A stretch of 64,000 nt of DNA. Source: UBA940 sp045613745 (GTDB lineage: Bacteria > Bacteroidota > Bacteroidia > Bacteroidales > Rikenellaceae). Shown one piece after another: positions 60,679 through 64,000 of the stretch. The notes below the pieces were generated by a model, which had not been told where the DNA came from, ran no database searches, and saw only the letters and a program-made list of their open reading frames with translations. Every line of letters starts with the position of its first letter. The first letter of the stretch is position 1. The translations under genes were made by a program, and so were the position numbers. The DNA lies in assembly GCA_045613745.1 (NCBI GenBank), contig JAZLBP010000004.1, forward strand, positions 1 to 64,000. The letters are read 5' to 3'.

Positions 60679-61374
60679 ATGGGGAGATACTACGACATAC
60701 TATCACGCGATGTGCGTTTGCGCGAGGGATTGAAGGCTTGTATGAACTGCGGAATCTGTACGGGTGTGTGTCCCGCCGCCGAGTTCTACAACTACGATCC
60801 ACGGCAGATTGTAGCCACCGTACAGTCGAAGGATGATCAAGCTATCGAGGCTCTGATGCGAAGCGACATCATCTGGTATTGCGGCGAGTGTATGTCGTGC
60901 CGTCCGAGGTGTCCGCGCGGCAACACCCCCGGCTATGTTATTCAGGCTCTGCGCACTCTGTCGCAACGCTTGGGCCTTTTTGTGGAGAGCGAAAAGGGGC
61001 GTCAGCAACTCGCCCTAAAACGCACTATTGGCCAGCACATACTAGACACCGGATATTGCGTAAGCCCACTGCTCGTAGCACCCGCAATGCACCCCGAGCA
61101 GGGTCCCGTATGGCATTGGGTGCGCGACAACGACACCGAGATATATGGTCGATTTACCCCCTCCTACGGATTGGAAGGCGAGGGGCCGTTGCGGCTGATT
61201 GACAGCCGGACGATGAGCGAAATTCATCGCATTTTCGAGGTTACGGGAGGCACAGCTATGTTCGAGGCTATTGAGCGTCACTCCGAGCGCAAGGCGCGTG
61301 AGATGGGTTTTGCGTGTGCCGACGAGGCCTACTTCCGCGAGGTGTATCGCCACAACTCCAACAATCACAACTAA
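60679..61374 (+). CDS. HdrC-like 4Fe-4S dicluster protein
   Basis: A 231-residue protein with two [4Fe-4S] motifs: CMNCGICTGVCP (about 21-32) and CGECMSCRPRCP (about 74-85), each ending in Cys-Pro as in HdrC. The C-terminal half (PVWHWVRDNDTEIYGRFTPSY, about 135) is specific to this longer version. It probably relays electrons to the HdrB-like partner encoded 5 bases downstream. No clear promoter is seen in the 65-base gap, so it may be read from the sigma-54 activator gene. Confidence 0.88.
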   Translation: MGRYYDILSRDVRLREGLKACMNCGICTGVCPAAEFYNYDPRQIVATVQSKDDQAIEALMRSDIIWYCGECMSCRPRCPRGNTPGYVIQALRTLSQRLGLFVESEKGRQQLALKRTIGQHILDTGYCVSPLLVAPAMHPEQGPVWHWVRDNDTEIYGRFTPSYGLEGEGPLRLIDSRTMSEIHRIFEVTGGTAMFEAIERHSERKAREMGFACADEAYFREVYRHNSNNHN

Positions 61375-61379
61375 CAGCA

Positions 61380-62468
61380 ATGCAGAAAAGAGAGTCTTGG
61401 AAGGAGTTCCAGAAAGAGATAGCGGACGACCACTACTTTTATGTGCGCAGTTGCATCCGCCAGAATTTTTTCCCCGGCAGCGAGCAGGCGTTTCTCAACA
61501 TTATGCGCCGAGACTTGGGGCGTGATGTTTTTGAGGATGCGCGCCACACCTCGTGTACGGGCATTGGCTACCACTCCGACATTGTGCCGCTCGAAACCAT
61601 TATGACGGTGGTGGCACGGCAGTTTGCGCTAATGAGTGAGGCGGGTTACGAGAACCTCACCTCGTCGTGTATCACATCGTTTGGGCTCTATACCGAGATA
61701 CTCGAAACGTGGAGGGAGTTTCCCGAAACTTTGGAGCAGACGCGCGAGTTGCTCTACAAAGCCACAGGACGGACATTCACTCTGCCGCGCAATGTGTCGC
61801 ACAACTCGGACGTCATCTTCCACAACCGCGAGCGGATTGCCGCAGGAGCCAAGTTGCGGCTTGTAAATGTACTGACAGGCGAGCCTCTGCGCGTGGTGGA
61901 GCACATCGGGTGTCACTATGCCAAGATTTTCCCGAGCAAGGGTATCGGTGGCTCGGAGTTTCCGTATGTCTTGGCGGGGATGATTGAGTCGTGGGGCGGC
62001 GAGGTTGTGGACTATCCCGAGCGCAGGCACTGCTGTGGCTTCGGTTTCCGCAATTATCTGGTGCAGGCTAATCGCGGCTACTCAGTGGCAAACTCGCGCA
62101 AAAAGTTCGAGAGTATGGCACCCTACAAGCCCGACTTCATTGTGTGCAACTGCCCGGGGTGCACTATGTTTTTGGATAGGTGGCAATACACGTTGGCCGA
62201 GATGGAGGGTGCGACCTACGGGCCCTACAACCGCGGGATTCCCGTGCTGACCTACGAGGAGATGGCAGGTTTGGTATTGGGTTACGACCCGTGGGAGTTG
62301 GGTATGCAGATGCATCAGGTGGATGTCGAGCCGCTGCTTGACAAGATGGGCGTAAACTACGACCCCTCGGGCAAATATCTGGGTCGCAAAGGGCGGTTTA
62401 TTGGTGCGCCAAGCAAGGCTGCCGTCAACAGCCAAGCGGCCAATAAGTATTACAGAAGCAAACGATGA
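61380..62468 (+). CDS. HdrB-like CCG-domain protein (heterodisulfide reductase subunit B family)
   Basis: A 362-residue protein with Cys-rich CCG-type motifs: HTSCTGIGYHSD (about 57), SSCITSFGLY (about 97), HIGCHYAKI (about 178), RRHCCGFGFRNYL (about 216) and FIVCNCPGCTMF (about 254). In methanogen HdrB two such repeats bind non-cubane [4Fe-4S] clusters that split disulfides. Here the substrate is unknown. I start at 61380 (MQKRESWKEF). Its stop overlaps the next start by 4 bases (ATGA). Confidence 0.9.
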   Translation: MQKRESWKEFQKEIADDHYFYVRSCIRQNFFPGSEQAFLNIMRRDLGRDVFEDARHTSCTGIGYHSDIVPLETIMTVVARQFALMSEAGYENLTSSCITSFGLYTEILETWREFPETLEQTRELLYKATGRTFTLPRNVSHNSDVIFHNRERIAAGAKLRLVNVLTGEPLRVVEHIGCHYAKIFPSKGIGGSEFPYVLAGMIESWGGEVVDYPERRHCCGFGFRNYLVQANRGYSVANSRKKFESMAPYKPDFIVCNCPGCTMFLDRWQYTLAEMEGATYGPYNRGIPVLTYEEMAGLVLGYDPWELGMQMHQVDVEPLLDKMGVNYDPSGKYLGRKGRFIGAPSKAAVNSQAANKYYRSKR

Positions 62469-63466
62469 AAGTAGCAGTCATAGGAGGCGGAGTGGCAGGA
62501 ATTCGGACTGCACTCGCGCTGGAACGGCTGGGACTCAGCCCTATATTGATTGAAAAGGAAGCCACCCTCGGCGGGAAACTGCGTGGGTGGCACTGTCTGT
62601 TTCCGACAATGACTCCCACACACGAAATACTCACCCCACTACTCCAAGAGTTGAGCGCCCTTGGTGTCGAAATTATGACATCGACCGAGGTTTTCGCCAT
62701 TGGCGATGGTGGAGTACATACCTCGCGCGGATGGGTTAAGTGCCGCGCTACGGTGGTTTGTTCGGGGTTTGACCTATTTGACGCAACGCTCAAAGAGGAG
62801 TACGGCTACGGCCTCTACGACAATGTGATTACCTCGGCCGACCTCGAACGGATGATGGCCGACGGCTGTGTGGCAACGGCCGAGGGCACTGCTCCGCAAC
62901 GCATAGCCTTTTTGCACTGCGTAGGCTCGCGCGACGAGAAGGTACAACAGCGCCACTGCTCGAAGGTGTGTTGTGTGACGGGTGTCAAGCAGGCCATCGA
63001 GATGCGACGCTTCTTTCCGCAGTGCGAGATATATAACTTCTATATGGACATCCGAATGTTTGGCGCGGGCTACGAGGAGATGTATCGCTCGGCGCAACAG
63101 GAGTGCGGCATACAATTCATCCGAGGTCGAATCTCGGAGGCGGCACCCATACTCGGAGGCAAGGTGCAAATCAAGGCGGAGGATACACTCATCGGGCGGC
63201 CGCTCAAAATGACGGTTGATATGTTGGTGTTGCTGGTGGGTATGACCGCAGGAGCGAGCAACTCCCGTTGGGCGCGGTGTCGAGGTTTGTGTCAGAGCGA
63301 TAGTCGTTTTATGCAGCCGCACGACCTGTTTAGCGGTAATGTCTGCTCGGAGCGACAAGGTGTATTCTATGCAGGCGCCGTCACAGCCCCCAAAACCATC
63401 GGCGAGTCGCTCAACGACGCCGATGCAGCAGCTGTGCGCGTAGCTGAATATCTTGGTGTGCTATGA
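62465..63466 (+). CDS. Minimal HdrA-like FAD protein
   Basis: A 333-residue flavoprotein. FAD-binding IGGGVAGIRTALALERLGLS at about residue 6, LIEKEATLGGKLRG (about 27-40), and the HdrA-typical Cys block HCVGSRDEKVQQRHCSKVCC (about 158-177), followed by YNFYMDIRMFGAGYEEMY. It lacks the ferredoxin inserts of full HdrA (about 650 residues). It may bifurcate or simply pass electrons via FAD. Overlaps both neighbours by 4 bases. Confidence 0.87.
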   Translation: MKVAVIGGGVAGIRTALALERLGLSPILIEKEATLGGKLRGWHCLFPTMTPTHEILTPLLQELSALGVEIMTSTEVFAIGDGGVHTSRGWVKCRATVVCSGFDLFDATLKEEYGYGLYDNVITSADLERMMADGCVATAEGTAPQRIAFLHCVGSRDEKVQQRHCSKVCCVTGVKQAIEMRRFFPQCEIYNFYMDIRMFGAGYEEMYRSAQQECGIQFIRGRISEAAPILGGKVQIKAEDTLIGRPLKMTVDMLVLLVGMTAGASNSRWARCRGLCQSDSRFMQPHDLFSGNVCSERQGVFYAGAVTAPKTIGESLNDADAAAVRVAEYLGVL

Positions 63467-63792
63467 TAGATTTCGGATTTGGGATAAACACTCCTCGGGG
63501 TGTGGATATGGACAGGAACGACCTCGACACCGCGCGCGAAATTTTCGACCGACTGCCCGATCTGCAAGCGTGCATTGCGTGCGGCAGTTGCACCGCGACC
63601 TGTACCGCAGGGGCTATCACATCGTTCAATTTCCGCAAGGTGCACACCCTCGTGCGTCGCGGCGAGTATGGCGAGGCCTATGCCGAGATGAGCAAATGTA
63701 TGTTGTGCGGCAAGTGTCGGCTGGTGTGCCCGAGAGGTATAAACACGCGCGGAGTGGTGATGATGATTAAACATAAATTGGGAGATTACTGA
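63463..63792 (+). CDS. Small 4Fe-4S dicluster protein, HdrC-like
   Basis: A 109-residue iron-sulfur protein with CIACGSCTATC (about 32-42) and CMLCGKCRLVCP (about 80-91). The first motif ends in Cys-Thr rather than Cys-Pro. Coupled by overlaps to the HdrA-like gene and to the membrane protein gene behind. Confidence 0.88.
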   Translation: MIDFGFGINTPRGVDMDRNDLDTAREIFDRLPDLQACIACGSCTATCTAGAITSFNFRKVHTLVRRGEYGEAYAEMSKCMLCGKCRLVCPRGINTRGVVMMIKHKLGDY

Positions 63793-64000
63793 TGAGTTTC
63801 GATGGTGCTTTTGCGTTGCCGTTCAGCATTGGTTGCGCGGTGATGTTTGCGGTGATTGGATACAAATTCGTGCGGTGGATATACATCCTGCCCGACAGCG
63901 ACAAGCGGTTGATTTGCCGAAATATTCTCTCGCGACGCAGTTGGCAGGCGGTGGGCGAATGTATAACCGAAGCGTTGCTACACCGACGTATTTTCAGAGT
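63792..64000 (+). CDS. Membrane protein of the Hdr-like operon (5' part only)
   Basis: The ATG overlaps the previous stop (TGATG), and the frame is open to the window end (69 codons seen). A hydrophobic segment (LPFSIGCAVMFAVIGYKFVRWIYI, about 9-32) is followed by a basic stretch (RRSWQAVGECITEALLHRRI). It fits the N terminus of a membrane-anchored iron-sulfur or cytochrome subunit of HdrE/DsrM type, which would link the module to menaquinone; the remainder is outside the window. Confidence 0.7.
   Translation, partial: MSFDGAFALPFSIGCAVMFAVIGYKFVRWIYILPDSDKRLICRNILSRRSWQAVGECITEALLHRRIFR

Overview
The window reads as a chromosomal core segment of a Bacteroidota bacterium, order Bacteroidales, plausibly Rikenellaceae/Alistipes-like (the family is my inference). 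Evidence for the phylum: small Bacteroidota-specific genes (DUF4295 after rpmB-rpmG, a 30-codon COX24/AURKAIP1-type gene, DUF4290), the type IX secretion regulator porX, A-rich start regions without Shine-Dalgarno sequences, and many matches to the Bacteroidetes promoter (-33 TTTG or TTG, about 19-21 bases, -7 TAnnTTTG). No rRNA, phage, IS transposase or CRISPR array was seen.

Layout. 1-1860: tRNA-Leu, a NagX-like membrane acyltransferase, tRNA-Ala. 1865-7540: an endonuclease/phosphatase-family lipoprotein and the rimP-nusA-infB operon with a hairpin leader. 7648-20125: a long minus-strand run rng, mfd, coaX, outer-membrane protein, TPR protein, lptC, corC-like, ppiD-like. 20265-22910: COX24-like mini gene, HU, then porX-tsaE. 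22993-28582: PEGA lipoprotein, tpiA, lysS, lptF/G, tgt. 28705-31330: glycosyltransferase, ECF sigma factor, rsmG, rpmH. 31331-31793 holds no gene. 31794-36133: DUF4295-rpmG-rpmB, the menaquinone (futalosine) genes mqnD and mqnB, and a long RelA/SpoT protein. 36243-47223: gph, the 2-oxoacid:ferredoxin oxidoreductase korAB, a small beta-barrel protein, tRNA-Lys, lysA, a double-DUF1080 lipoprotein, aroE, an AspT-like exchanger and superoxide dismutase. 47348-53481: pheT, an unusual short guaA, an SGNH hydrolase, a TrmH-type methylase, panB. 53556-59237: NatAB-like ABC exporter, leuB, leuA, DUF4290. 59450-64000: a sigma-54 activator without a DNA-binding domain, followed by an HdrC-HdrB-HdrA-ferredoxin-membrane protein redox operon cut by the window end.

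How they fit together: most genes are housekeeping (translation, envelope biogenesis, amino-acid and cofactor synthesis). The metabolic theme is anaerobic ferredoxin/menaquinone chemistry: KorAB makes or uses reduced ferredoxin, MqnB/MqnD make menaquinone, and the Hdr-like operon is a likely electron-transfer module.

The most unusual item is guaA (49867-51174). The synthetase part is intact, but the glutamine amidotransferase domain is about 85 residues short and lacks the catalytic Cys and the His-x-Glu pair. Other points worth a look are a pair of MITE-like repeats placed identically behind two genes, a (p)ppGpp synthetase with a broken hydrolase site, a Tgt lacking most zinc ligands, a hairpin in the rimP-nusA-infB leader, and a palindrome over the leuA start site.
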